A stretch of DNA of 10,680 nt, from the NCBI GenBank assembly GCA_039208045.1, contig JBCCRH010000198.1, forward strand, positions 1 through 10,680. The letters are read 5' to 3'. How positions within the stretch are numbered: position 1 is the stretch's first letter; each line of letters begins with the position of its first letter. The notes beneath the pieces are model-generated. The model worked only from the letters and a program-made list of their open reading frames with translations. It searched no databases and was not told the DNA's origin. The position numbers and the translations under genes are program-made. Origin of the DNA: JBCCRH01 sp039208045 (GTDB taxonomy: Bacteria; Bacteroidota; Bacteroidia; Chitinophagales; Saprospiraceae). This document shows positions 4,036-10,680 of this stretch, piece by piece.

Positions 4036-6624
4036 CTATTGTTTGATAAAAGGCGCTGCAAAGATGCCCTCGGCATTAACGACCTGCAGGTAGTAGGTGC
4101 CGCTGGGCAAATCATTTAGCGGAAGCTGACGTTGCACTGTACTGGCCCCGTCATCAAACTGTCCAAGCGCTTGTACAAGCTGGCCATTTTGATTAAGTAC
4201 ATTCAAGTTGTAAGAAGTCTGTATAGATGATAATGCAAACGATACATTCACTACAGAACGAGCTGGCGACGGCCACAGCTTGAATTCTTCCACAATAGCT
4301 TGATCCTCAGCTACGGAACTTACAATATCATTGGCTTCCAAGATGTCATCAATCGGATAGGTCATAATTGACCTAGCAAAAGTACCTGCTATAATCTCAT
4401 TGCGCTCCACATTCCACTCTAGATCATAGACTGGAATAAAGGGCATATTCTCCCCTATTCGATCCCAATTTTCTCCTCCATCGATCGTGCCATACACCCC
4501 ACCATCTGTGGCTACAAATAGGATGTTATCATCATAATCAGGTAGTACATAAATATCGTTGATGGCCAAATCGGGCAAGTCTCCTGCGATAGGTTCCCAG
4601 GTAAGGCCTCTATCTTTAGAACGGTGTACACGCGGCGAGAAATCATTATCACGATAGCCCGAATGCGTTACGTACAGCCAATCTTCAAAGTTGGGGGAAG
4701 CCTTGATGTCTGTCACGTATCGGTTGGGCAAATCGCCAGTGATATTGATCCAATTGCCGCCGTCATTATCGGTACGCCATACATTGGCATCTACAGTGCC
4801 CGCATAGAGTAGGCCTGGTGTGATGGGCGATTCTTGTACAGTGGTAATACTCGCTCTCCTAAATTCAGAGGTTTCGCCGTCAGTCAGGTCGCTGCTGATA
4901 GGAAACCAAAAGAAGCCATTATCGGTACTCTTATACATGCGCACGGTACCAGTATACATAATATCAGGATTGTGGGGGCTTAAAATATATTGCATATCCC
5001 AGTTTCTTTGATCTAGGGTATCAATCCCCTCAGTTGCAGAATCCCAATTAAATCCATTATCTGTAGAAAGAACAATTCCCCCAAATTGAGACTCTGCATA
5101 TATAAAATTCGAACTATCAGGATGAAAGGCAGCTTGGAAGCCATCTCCTCCCCAAATTCGCAGCCACTCCTGCTCTACTGATGCACCGCCTGAAGTACCA
5201 TTATCCTGAGCACCGCCGTAGTACCAATCTGACTGATGCGGATTGTAGGCTACCCTGTAAAAATCAGTGACTGGCAAATTCTCAATATCCTCCCATTCAA
5301 AAGCTTCTATATTGGTTCGGTAAGCCCCTCCATCCGTGGCAAGAAGAATATTATTTTGTTCTGTAAAAACTAGATCATGCTTATCCGCATGGACAATATA
5401 TTGGAACCAAGGCGGCGTAGTTAGATACCAGTTTTGACCACCATCCAGCGTACGCCAAAGGTCTACGCCTAATAGGAAGATGTCATTATCATCCTGGGGA
5501 TTCACCCGAAGCTTCCCAAAGTACCAACCGAAGCCACCCAGCGCTTTACCGGATAAGCCACCAGCAATAAAGTCATCATTGATACTCACCCAGTTTTCAC
5601 CATAATCATCTGATCGATAAATGCCTTGTAACTGAAACCCATCTGGATTCACATACATAGCCCAAAGTCGACCGGGTGTCATCTTGGAGATAGTCAGTCC
5701 TATCCGGCAGACCGTACCTTGTGGCAAGCCATTCGATAGCTTCACCCAATTATCGCCTCCATCTACTGACCTGAATACGCCACCATTTTCACCTGCTATG
5801 TAAGATTCTCGATTGTTACGAATCCGATCCCATCCGGCTGCAAATAACATATCCGAATCATCAGGTGCCATTACCATATCAATTACCCCTGCCTCATCTG
5901 CTACGTAAAGTATTTGTGTCCAAGTTTGCCCACCGTCTACACTTCGATACAAGCCACGATCTTCATTACGCTCAAACGGTAAGCCCATACATCCCGCATA
6001 AATAATATCTGGGTTTTCAGGATGGATGATTATTTTGGAGATAATACGTTGCTCTCTTAATCCAAGAAACGTCCAGGTATCTCCCCCATCCGTACTTCTA
6101 TATAATCCATTACCGATGCCAGGATACCCACTAATATTGGGGTCTCCCGTACCGACATAAATTACCTCAGGATTAGAGGGATCAATTTCAATATCACCAA
6201 TGGCCAAGTATGCCTGGTCATCAAATAGAGACTCCCAATTTTGGCCCCCATCTTTTGTTCTAAACACCCCTCCCCTCGCGAAGCCTGCAAATATGATATC
6301 CTCATTAGTTGGATGTACTGCAATTGTATTCACCCGTCCACCTAGATTTCCTGGGCCTCTAGTCACCCAGTCAGAATCAAAGCCGGGGATGTCAGATTTT
6401 TCTAGGTTTTTCAACTGCGCACTTTCTATCCCACTTACTAGCTTATCAATATCAAAATAATCGTCTGGATAAGACCGCTGTAGGAACAGTGCGTCGTAAG
6501 GTTCATGCTTTTCTGCCAGCTTATCCGCTGGTGCTGCTGCTGGCGCTTCTGGTTGTTGCTCGGTTTGGCAAGCTTGGAAAAGTAGTAGTAAAAAGGCAAG
6601 ATAAAGTAGAAATGAGTGTCGCAT
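4036..6624 (-). CDS. Asp-box (sortilin/VPS10-like) propeller protein with T9SS tail
   Basis: An 862-residue exported protein. Residues 1-19 form a hydrophobic export signal ending LLLFQAC, so Cys19 could be lipidated, although F and Q at -3/-2 fit a lipobox poorly. Residues 86-755 are beta-propeller repeats of the sortilin/VPS10 or BNR class, with eleven Asp-boxes of the S/T-x-D-G-G-x-x-W type: 123-130, 177-184, 228-235, 286-293, 338-345, 392-399, 520-527, 566-573, 617-625 (one residue longer), 669-676 and 713-720. The count would suit two seven-bladed propellers. Residues 780-862 (FKLWPSPA, then NGQLVQ, LPSGTYYLQV, ending KQ) are a type A T9SS sorting domain, indicating surface export. Such proteins may bind or cleave glycans or adhere; no enzyme can be assigned. 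The ATG at 6622-6624 gives a proper signal peptide. Confidence 0.9.
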   Translation of the reverse strand: MRHSFLLYLAFLLLLFQACQTEQQPEAPAAAPADKLAEKHEPYDALFLQRSYPDDYFDIDKLVSGIESAQLKNLEKSDIPGFDSDWVTRGPGNLGGRVNTIAVHPTNEDIIFAGFARGGVFRTKDGGQNWESLFDDQAYLAIGDIEIDPSNPEVIYVGTGDPNISGYPGIGNGLYRSTDGGDTWTFLGLREQRIISKIIIHPENPDIIYAGCMGLPFERNEDRGLYRSVDGGQTWTQILYVADEAGVIDMVMAPDDSDMLFAAGWDRIRNNRESYIAGENGGVFRSVDGGDNWVKLSNGLPQGTVCRIGLTISKMTPGRLWAMYVNPDGFQLQGIYRSDDYGENWVSINDDFIAGGLSGKALGGFGWYFGKLRVNPQDDNDIFLLGVDLWRTLDGGQNWYLTTPPWFQYIVHADKHDLVFTEQNNILLATDGGAYRTNIEAFEWEDIENLPVTDFYRVAYNPHQSDWYYGGAQDNGTSGGASVEQEWLRIWGGDGFQAAFHPDSSNFIYAESQFGGIVLSTDNGFNWDSATEGIDTLDQRNWDMQYILSPHNPDIMYTGTVRMYKSTDNGFFWFPISSDLTDGETSEFRRASITTVQESPITPGLLYAGTVDANVWRTDNDGGNWINITGDLPNRYVTDIKASPNFEDWLYVTHSGYRDNDFSPRVHRSKDRGLTWEPIAGDLPDLAINDIYVLPDYDDNILFVATDGGVYGTIDGGENWDRIGENMPFIPVYDLEWNVERNEIIAGTFARSIMTYPIDDILEANDIVSSVAEDQAIVEEFKLWPSPARSVVNVSFALSSIQTSYNLNVLNQNGQLVQALGQFDDGASTVQRQLPLNDLPSGTYYLQVVNAEGIFAAPFIKQ

Positions 6625-6746
6625 GTAGGTATTTTTGATAGCTTAAACTAATTGCTATAAGTTAAGTTCAACATATTGATTTACAAGCATTAATCAAACG
6701 GAGGATTTGACGCACGCACGGCACTCTTCCAGAAAAATAAAACCCC

Positions 6747-6754
6747 TATATTTG
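6747..6754 (+). promoter_or_regulatory. Probable -7 box of the four-gene operon
   Basis: TATATTTG matches TAnnTTTG exactly, 11 bases before the ATG of the TolB-like gene. This implies a very short leader and agrees with the absence of a Shine-Dalgarno sequence. A TTTG at 6706-6709 is too far upstream to be an ordinary -33 element. The 141-base gap (6625-6765) also serves the divergent propeller gene, for which only a weak TAGTTTAA (6643-6650, minus) is visible. Confidence 0.55.
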
Positions 6755-6765
6755 CCGCCAAAAAG

Positions 6766-7854
6766 ATGAAGTATACGCCTCTCTTTGCACTCCTTATCTT
6801 GCTTATTTACAGTTGCCAGCCCAGCGCATCACAGCAGGAAGCAGAAGCTGAAACTACTGCTGCTCTTGTTCGCCTACATTATGAGCAGGAAAAACATCTT
6901 GCTACTATCAAGCAACTCACCTCCGGTGGTGCTTATGAGCAAGCCTATTTTAACGCGGATAATACCATGCTCCTCTTCCAAGCCACCAATGAAAATTGGG
7001 ATGCCCAATGTAATCAAACCTATTATATGTCCATTAATGGCTACCAAGATCGTCCGCCACTACTCAGTACCGGAAAGGGACGTACTACTAGCGCGTTTTT
7101 TCTGCCGCGCGGGACAGGTATCATCTACGCCTCCACCCACCTGGAAAGCGAAAACTGCCCCTCTAGCCTCCGCGCGGTCAACGGCGAAGCTGTTTGGCCT
7201 ATTTATCCTTCTTTAGATATTTTTAGTGCTGATCTACAGGGCAACATCAGCAAGCAGCTAACTAACGAATCTGGCTACGATGCAGAAGCAAGCGTGTCGC
7301 CAGATGGCCAAAGAATTGTATTCACTTCTACGCGATCTGGAGATCCAGAACTCTACACGATGAATGTGGATGGTTCCAACGTACAGCAGATAACTAATCA
7401 GTTAGGCTACGATGGGGGCGCTTTCTTTTCTCCTGATAGCCAACAACTGGTATTCTGCGCCTCTCGTCCAAAGACAAAGGAAGAGCTCAGCACTTACCAA
7501 GCATTACTAGCTATGGATTTGGTAGCATCCGCTGCTATTGAACTGTTTATTTGCAATGCCGATGGCTCTGACATGCGCCAATTGACTGAGCTAGGTGGTA
7601 CCAATCAAACCCCTTACTTTCATCCATCTGGAGAAAAAATCATCTTTACTTCTAATCACCATACTAAAGATCGTATATTCAACCTGTTTATGATCAATAC
7701 GGATGGTACTGGCCTAGAACAAATCACTTTTGATGATACCTTCGATGCCTTTCCCATGTTTTCCCATGATGGTAAAAAATTGGTGTTCTCTTCCTACCGC
7801 AATAATGGCGGCACTCGTGAAGCCAATATTTTTATCGCCGATTGGATAGAATAA
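6766..7854 (+). CDS. TolB-like (PD40 repeat) lipoprotein
   Basis: A 362-residue envelope protein. Residues 1-17 end in LIYSC, a plausible lipobox with Cys17 as lipid anchor, followed by a Gln/Glu/Ala-rich linker. From about 47 onward it is a beta-propeller with PD40/WD40-like repeats as in TolB and dipeptidyl peptidase IV N-terminal domains. The clearest are VSPDGQRIVFTSTRSGDPEL (177-196) followed by YTMNVDGSN, FSPDSQQLVFCAS (221-233), HPSGEKIIFTSN (286-297) and FSHDGKKLVFSSY (332-344), each preceded by a QLT or QIT strand. There is no TolB N-terminal domain and no Tol-Pal genes nearby, so it should not be called TolB. It is first in a four-gene run (12 bases to the next gene). Function unknown; perhaps binding of a ligand or protein at the outer membrane. 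Confidence 0.85.
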   Translation: MKYTPLFALLILLIYSCQPSASQQEAEAETTAALVRLHYEQEKHLATIKQLTSGGAYEQAYFNADNTMLLFQATNENWDAQCNQTYYMSINGYQDRPPLLSTGKGRTTSAFFLPRGTGIIYASTHLESENCPSSLRAVNGEAVWPIYPSLDIFSADLQGNISKQLTNESGYDAEASVSPDGQRIVFTSTRSGDPELYTMNVDGSNVQQITNQLGYDGGAFFSPDSQQLVFCASRPKTKEELSTYQALLAMDLVASAAIELFICNADGSDMRQLTELGGTNQTPYFHPSGEKIIFTSNHHTKDRIFNLFMINTDGTGLEQITFDDTFDAFPMFSHDGKKLVFSSYRNNGGTREANIFIADWIE

Positions 7855-7866
7855 TACGATACACAC

Positions 7867-9048
7867 ATGAAGCTACACTTCCCTGACCACTTTTTTTGGG
7901 GCACTTCCACGGCGGCGGCCCAGATTGAAACGGCCTTCGACCACAACTGGAAAGGCCTTGTCTCAAAGGATGATTTTGTATTTGACCGTACTTCTGACCA
8001 TGAGAAGCGGCGTTCGGAGGATGTCCAATACATCAAGCGGTTTGGGAGTATTTATCGTTGTGGGGTGGATTGGTCGAAGCTACAGCGGGCGCCTTTTGCG
8101 CCTTTCGAAGAAGAAGTGGTAGAGGAATACCAATCTTTTTTTGCAGAGTTGTTGGATGAGGGCATGGAGATTATGTTTGTGCTGCACCACTTTCTCAATC
8201 CGAATTGGTTCGAAAAGCAGGGCGGCTGGTTAGTAGAGTCTAATATCGGCCCCTTTGTAGATTACTGCCGCCAGTGCATTGAGCATTTTGGCAGTTACGT
8301 TTCCAACTGGAATACCTTCAACGAACCCAATGTATATGCCATGAATGCGTATATGCTGGGCAATTTTCCACCACACAAAAAAAGCTATCGCAAAGCCAAT
8401 CGGGTGATTAAGCACATGAGTCAGGCCCACGAAGTGGTCTACAATATGCTCAAAGAACTGTGCCCTACTCATCCGGTTGGCATTTCACAAAACACAGCGT
8501 GGTTTGACAGTCGCCATCCCTTGGGGTGGCTGCCTGCCAAGTTTACCGATTGGTGGTTTAACCGCCGTACGGCCAAGTATTTTACGCAAGTAGACTACCG
8601 AGGCGTCAGCTATTACGCCTACATCCCCTTCATGCCTTTTGCCGTTACCGAGAAGGACAATCCGGGCAAACTAGCCAAGCTTGGCATCCCCCACGACAAG
8701 CTCTGGGGCTACCGCCCGGAAGGTTTTGACAAAATAATTCGGTGGATGTGGAAGAAATATGGCAAACCCATCGTTATAACAGAGAACGGTATTTGTACCG
8801 ACGACCCTCAAGAGCGCATTCAAAGCATCAAGGATTATCTAAAAATCATCCACCAGGCCATCCAGGATGGGATAGATGTCCGAGGCTACGTTCATTGGTC
8901 AACGATGGATAACTTTGAATGGGACCTCGGCCCTACCTACCGCTTCGGTTTGGTGCATGTGAATTTATTCACCAAAGACCGCCAAATGACAGAAGCTGGC
9001 CTTTTTTACGAAAAAGTCACTACAGAAAACGCGGTCGAAATTGATTAG
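7867..9048 (+). CDS. Glycoside hydrolase family 1 enzyme (beta-glycosidase)
   Basis: A 393-residue protein without signal peptide, so probably cytoplasmic, and expected to hydrolyse beta-linked glycosides with retention. The GH1 N-terminal signature FFWGTSTAAAQIE lies at 9-21, HHFLNPNWF at 107-115, the acid/base motif TFNEPN at 150-155 (Glu153), the nucleophile motif ITENG at 304-308 (Glu306), and the aglycone/substrate block STMDNFEW at 345-352. All catalytic and key sugar-binding positions are kept (Gln19, His108, Asn152, Glu153, Glu306, Glu351). At 393 residues it is shorter than usual GH1 enzymes (about 440-480), so some loops around the active site are reduced. CGVDWSKL at 65-72 replaces the common FSISWSRI. 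Sugar specificity cannot be told. It sits between two envelope-protein genes with 12- and 8-base gaps. Confidence 0.92.
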   Translation: MKLHFPDHFFWGTSTAAAQIETAFDHNWKGLVSKDDFVFDRTSDHEKRRSEDVQYIKRFGSIYRCGVDWSKLQRAPFAPFEEEVVEEYQSFFAELLDEGMEIMFVLHHFLNPNWFEKQGGWLVESNIGPFVDYCRQCIEHFGSYVSNWNTFNEPNVYAMNAYMLGNFPPHKKSYRKANRVIKHMSQAHEVVYNMLKELCPTHPVGISQNTAWFDSRHPLGWLPAKFTDWWFNRRTAKYFTQVDYRGVSYYAYIPFMPFAVTEKDNPGKLAKLGIPHDKLWGYRPEGFDKIIRWMWKKYGKPIVITENGICTDDPQERIQSIKDYLKIIHQAIQDGIDVRGYVHWSTMDNFEWDLGPTYRFGLVHVNLFTKDRQMTEAGLFYEKVTTENAVEID

Positions 9049-9056
9049 TCGACACC

Positions 9057-9845
9057 ATGCGCTTGTTCTCTCTTTTTGTTGTACTGCTCTGCTTTCATAG
9101 CTTGCGAGCACAGTTTGAACTTATTCCGCTCTATACTGCTCAAAGCACAGGCCTTGGCCAGCCGAGCCGTTGGGAGCACCCTGCAAATTTGGCTTTCGCC
9201 AAACTATCTAGTGTTACTGCCACAGCAAGCAACTCCTTTTTACTTCCTGAGGTACAGCATATTGGCCTTACAGGTAGCTTTGCTTTCGCAAATGCGGGCA
9301 TGCGTCTTCAAGTCGATCAGGTAGGTTTAGCGGATGCCTTTCGGCAAATGCGTTTTCAAGTAGGGTATGGTCGACTATTGCTAGAGGACTTTAGCTTGGG
9401 CGTGCAGCTGGAAGCGGTGCAAATTCAGCTTTTTGAATACGGCAGTGCCTGGCAGAAGAACTATGCCATTGGTATGCAATATCAACTTCATCCGAGTCTA
9501 ATCATGCAAATGCAGGTCCGCAACCCCATCCCTTTACCACAAGCTGATTATCTCCCTTCTGCCTCTTTGGTACAGCTTTCGCTAAACTATCAGGTTTCAT
9601 CCGAGGTCGATTTATTTACGGAAGTCGAAAAAAATGTGCATTTTCCGGTTCGGCTAAAAGTAGGTTTAGAGTACCGAGTGCTGAAGCAAGTCGCTTTTCG
9701 CACAGGCATGCTCACTGGCCCTACCCAGTTGGCCTTTGGCTTTGGCTACCGCTTTTGGGAGCACTACCAACTCGATGTAGCTACTACCTTCCATCAGCAA
9801 TTGGGATGGAGCCCGAGTTTATCTCTTGGCTATTTATTCGAATAA
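9057..9845 (+). CDS. Outer-membrane beta-barrel-like protein, function unknown
   Basis: A 262-residue protein with a signal peptide (1-18, cleavage near LRA/Q) and alternating hydrophobic strands ending in an aromatic residue close to the C terminus (LSLGYLFE), as in outer-membrane barrels. The start of the mature part (QSTGLGQPSRWEHPANLAF) resembles the N terminus of Bacteroidota PorV/PorQ or FadL-like barrels, where a GxxxxxxxxPA motif marks the first strand, but the similarity is too weak for a name. About ten to twelve amphipathic strands can be picked out between 55 and 261. It begins 8 bases after the GH1 stop and ends 9 bases before mqnB, so it belongs to that operon. Possible roles are transport of a small molecule or support of secretion; both are inference. 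Confidence 0.75.
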   Translation: MRLFSLFVVLLCFHSLRAQFELIPLYTAQSTGLGQPSRWEHPANLAFAKLSSVTATASNSFLLPEVQHIGLTGSFAFANAGMRLQVDQVGLADAFRQMRFQVGYGRLLLEDFSLGVQLEAVQIQLFEYGSAWQKNYAIGMQYQLHPSLIMQMQVRNPIPLPQADYLPSASLVQLSLNYQVSSEVDLFTEVEKNVHFPVRLKVGLEYRVLKQVAFRTGMLTGPTQLAFGFGYRFWEHYQLDVATTFHQQLGWSPSLSLGYLFE

Positions 9846-9854
9846 ACATCAACT

Positions 9855-10535
9855 ATGAATATCCTTATCGTCTCTGCTACTCCCTTTGAAATTGCTCCTT
9901 TTCGCCAGTTTATCCAGCAAGAATTTGAGGATCATGGCCAAGAAGTCTTTGCCTATAATGATCTGAATATTCATTTCTTGGTAACAGGAGTCGGCTTGCC
10001 CCTCACTGCCTACCATCTAGGCCGGGCCTTGTTACGCACCCCCTTTAATCTGGTCATCAATGCTGGCATTGCAGGAGCCTTCCATAAGGAATTGAAGATT
10101 GGTGATGTAGTGCAAGTAATCAACGATCGCTTTGGCGATTTGGGCGTACAAGAGCAGGATGGTCGATTTGTAGATGTCCACGAACTGGACTTAATTGGTA
10201 CGGATGCTTTCCCTTTTGAGTCTGGCCAGCTTCTCAATAAAGATGCAGCTTCTTTTTCTTTCCTACCACAGGTGAGTGCCATTAGCGTCAATAAGGTACA
10301 TGGCGAGGCTTCGGCTATTACGGCCATCCGTCAAAAATACCAGGCAGCTATTGAGACCATGGAGGGGGCGGCAGTAGCGTATGTATGCCTCAGCGAAAAT
10401 ATTCCCTTCCTCCAGATTCGCTCTATTTCTAACTACGTGGAACCCCGAAATAAGGATAATTGGGATATCCCACTGGCCATAAAGCAGCTCAATGATACCT
10501 TGGTGCAGATCGTGGAGAGCTTGAAGCCCGAGTGA
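9855..10535 (+). CDS. mqnB: Futalosine hydrolase MqnB
   Basis: A 226-residue cytoplasmic nucleosidase of the purine nucleoside phosphorylase/MTAN fold that splits hypoxanthine from futalosine to give dehypoxanthine futalosine in the futalosine route to menaquinone. Visible blocks are MNILIVSATPFEI (1-13), VTGVG (43-47), INAGIAGAF (68-76), ETMEGAA (167-173, with the Met-Glu pair that holds the ribose) and RSISNYVEPRNKDNW (189-203). Asn193 stands where MTA/SAH nucleosidases have the catalytic Asp, and the ISNYVEPR block is characteristic of MqnB rather than MTAN. The length is typical and the C terminus intact despite the adjoining insertion sequence. It is the last gene of a tight run whose other members have no evident role in menaquinone synthesis. 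Other mqn genes are not in the window. Confidence 0.93.
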   Translation: MNILIVSATPFEIAPFRQFIQQEFEDHGQEVFAYNDLNIHFLVTGVGLPLTAYHLGRALLRTPFNLVINAGIAGAFHKELKIGDVVQVINDRFGDLGVQEQDGRFVDVHELDLIGTDAFPFESGQLLNKDAASFSFLPQVSAISVNKVHGEASAITAIRQKYQAAIETMEGAAVAYVCLSENIPFLQIRSISNYVEPRNKDNWDIPLAIKQLNDTLVQIVESLKPE

Positions 10536-10680
10536 AATGGTGCTGTCTCATGAAATAAGTTGACACCAAGGATGTTGAAAACTTATGTAAATTAGTCAAG
10601 AAATGGCAAAACAAATGACAACCGAAGAGCGCCGACGGCGCCGTTTTAGCGAGGCCTTCCGCAAGGAGCAGGCGGGATTA
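10536..10680 (+). mobile_element. Left end of a probable IS3-family insertion sequence (partial)
   Basis: Directly after the mqnB stop, the text shifts to about 67 non-coding bases followed by the start of a transposase reading frame. IS3-family terminal repeats start with 5'-TG. Candidates here are TGGTGC (10538), TGCTGTCTCATG (10541) and TGAAATAAGTTGACACC (10551-10567). The exact end cannot be fixed without the right end, which is outside the window. Nothing of mqnB appears lost. Confidence 0.6.
10603..10680 (+). CDS. IS3-family transposase OrfA, N-terminal fragment
   Basis: The frame starts with an ATG at 10603 and is open to the window edge, giving 26 residues that begin MAKQMTTEERRRRRFSEAFR. 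A basic run followed by RRFSEAFRKEQ is the typical N terminus of the small OrfA/HTH_Tnp_1 protein of IS3/IS911-type elements, which provides the DNA-binding helix-turn-helix and is normally fused by -1 frameshifting to the DDE protein OrfB. The helix-turn-helix and OrfB lie beyond the window. An internal Met at codon 5 is an alternative start. The family call is based on a short stretch but on a distinctive pattern. Confidence 0.68.
   Translation, partial: MAKQMTTEERRRRRFSEAFRKEQAGL

Noticed and set aside
4036..6624. Sialidase annotation from the Asp-box repeats
   Set aside because: Asp-boxes are structural and shared by many propellers; I could not identify the arginine triad or the Tyr/Glu pair of sialidases.
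6766..7854. True TolB of the Tol-Pal system
   Set aside because: It has the propeller repeats but no TolB N-terminal domain, it is a predicted lipoprotein, and no tolQ, tolR, tolA or pal gene is adjacent.
9855..10535. MTA/SAH nucleosidase
   Set aside because: The fold is the same, but the ISNYVEPR block with Asn193 in place of the catalytic Asp is typical of futalosine hydrolase.

Overview
The window looks like a chromosomal stretch from a Bacteroidota bacterium, most likely of the Saprospiria (Lewinella/Haliscomenobacter-like). Evidence: a C-terminal type IX secretion (T9SS) sorting domain, a dockerin-like module of the kind I associate with Saprospirales secreted proteins (a segment reading NGVNIGDLF..IQQHILGD, then an AADVNRDG loop, ending in a GIKLGDVDASA motif), menaquinone synthesis through futalosine, starts without Shine-Dalgarno sequences, and TAnnTTTG-type -7 promoter boxes. 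Species assignment is inference.

Layout. Bases 1-136 look like the 5' end of a group II intron on the minus strand that continues beyond the window. Bases 138-391 hold no gene but a cluster of short hairpins, including two inverted copies of one element. Four minus-strand genes follow: a YfcE-type metallophosphoesterase (406-909), a hot-dog acyl-CoA thioesterase (1027-1581), a conserved small protein of unknown function (1590-2003) and octanoyltransferase lipB (2163-2876). The short gaps between them carry palindromic repeats of REP-like character. A secreted thioredoxin-fold/dockerin-like protein (2955-4028, plus) then converges, with only 7 bases between, on a large minus-strand Asp-box (sortilin-like) propeller protein with a T9SS tail (4036-6624).

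Divergently from that gene, behind a good TATATTTG promoter box, runs a tight plus-strand run of four genes with 8-12 base gaps: a TolB-like (PD40) lipoprotein, a glycoside hydrolase family 1 enzyme, an outer-membrane beta-barrel-like protein and futalosine hydrolase mqnB. Immediately after mqnB begins what looks like an IS3-family insertion sequence, of which only the left end and the first 26 codons of the transposase are in the window.

The genes are a mix of housekeeping functions (lipoate and menaquinone synthesis, thioester hydrolysis) and cell-envelope or secreted proteins. I see no defence system, CRISPR array, RNA gene or clear new multi-gene system. The best leads are structural: the group II intron apparently inserted just behind a repeated hairpin, and a perfect 14-base inverted repeat lying in frame inside the thioredoxin/dockerin gene.
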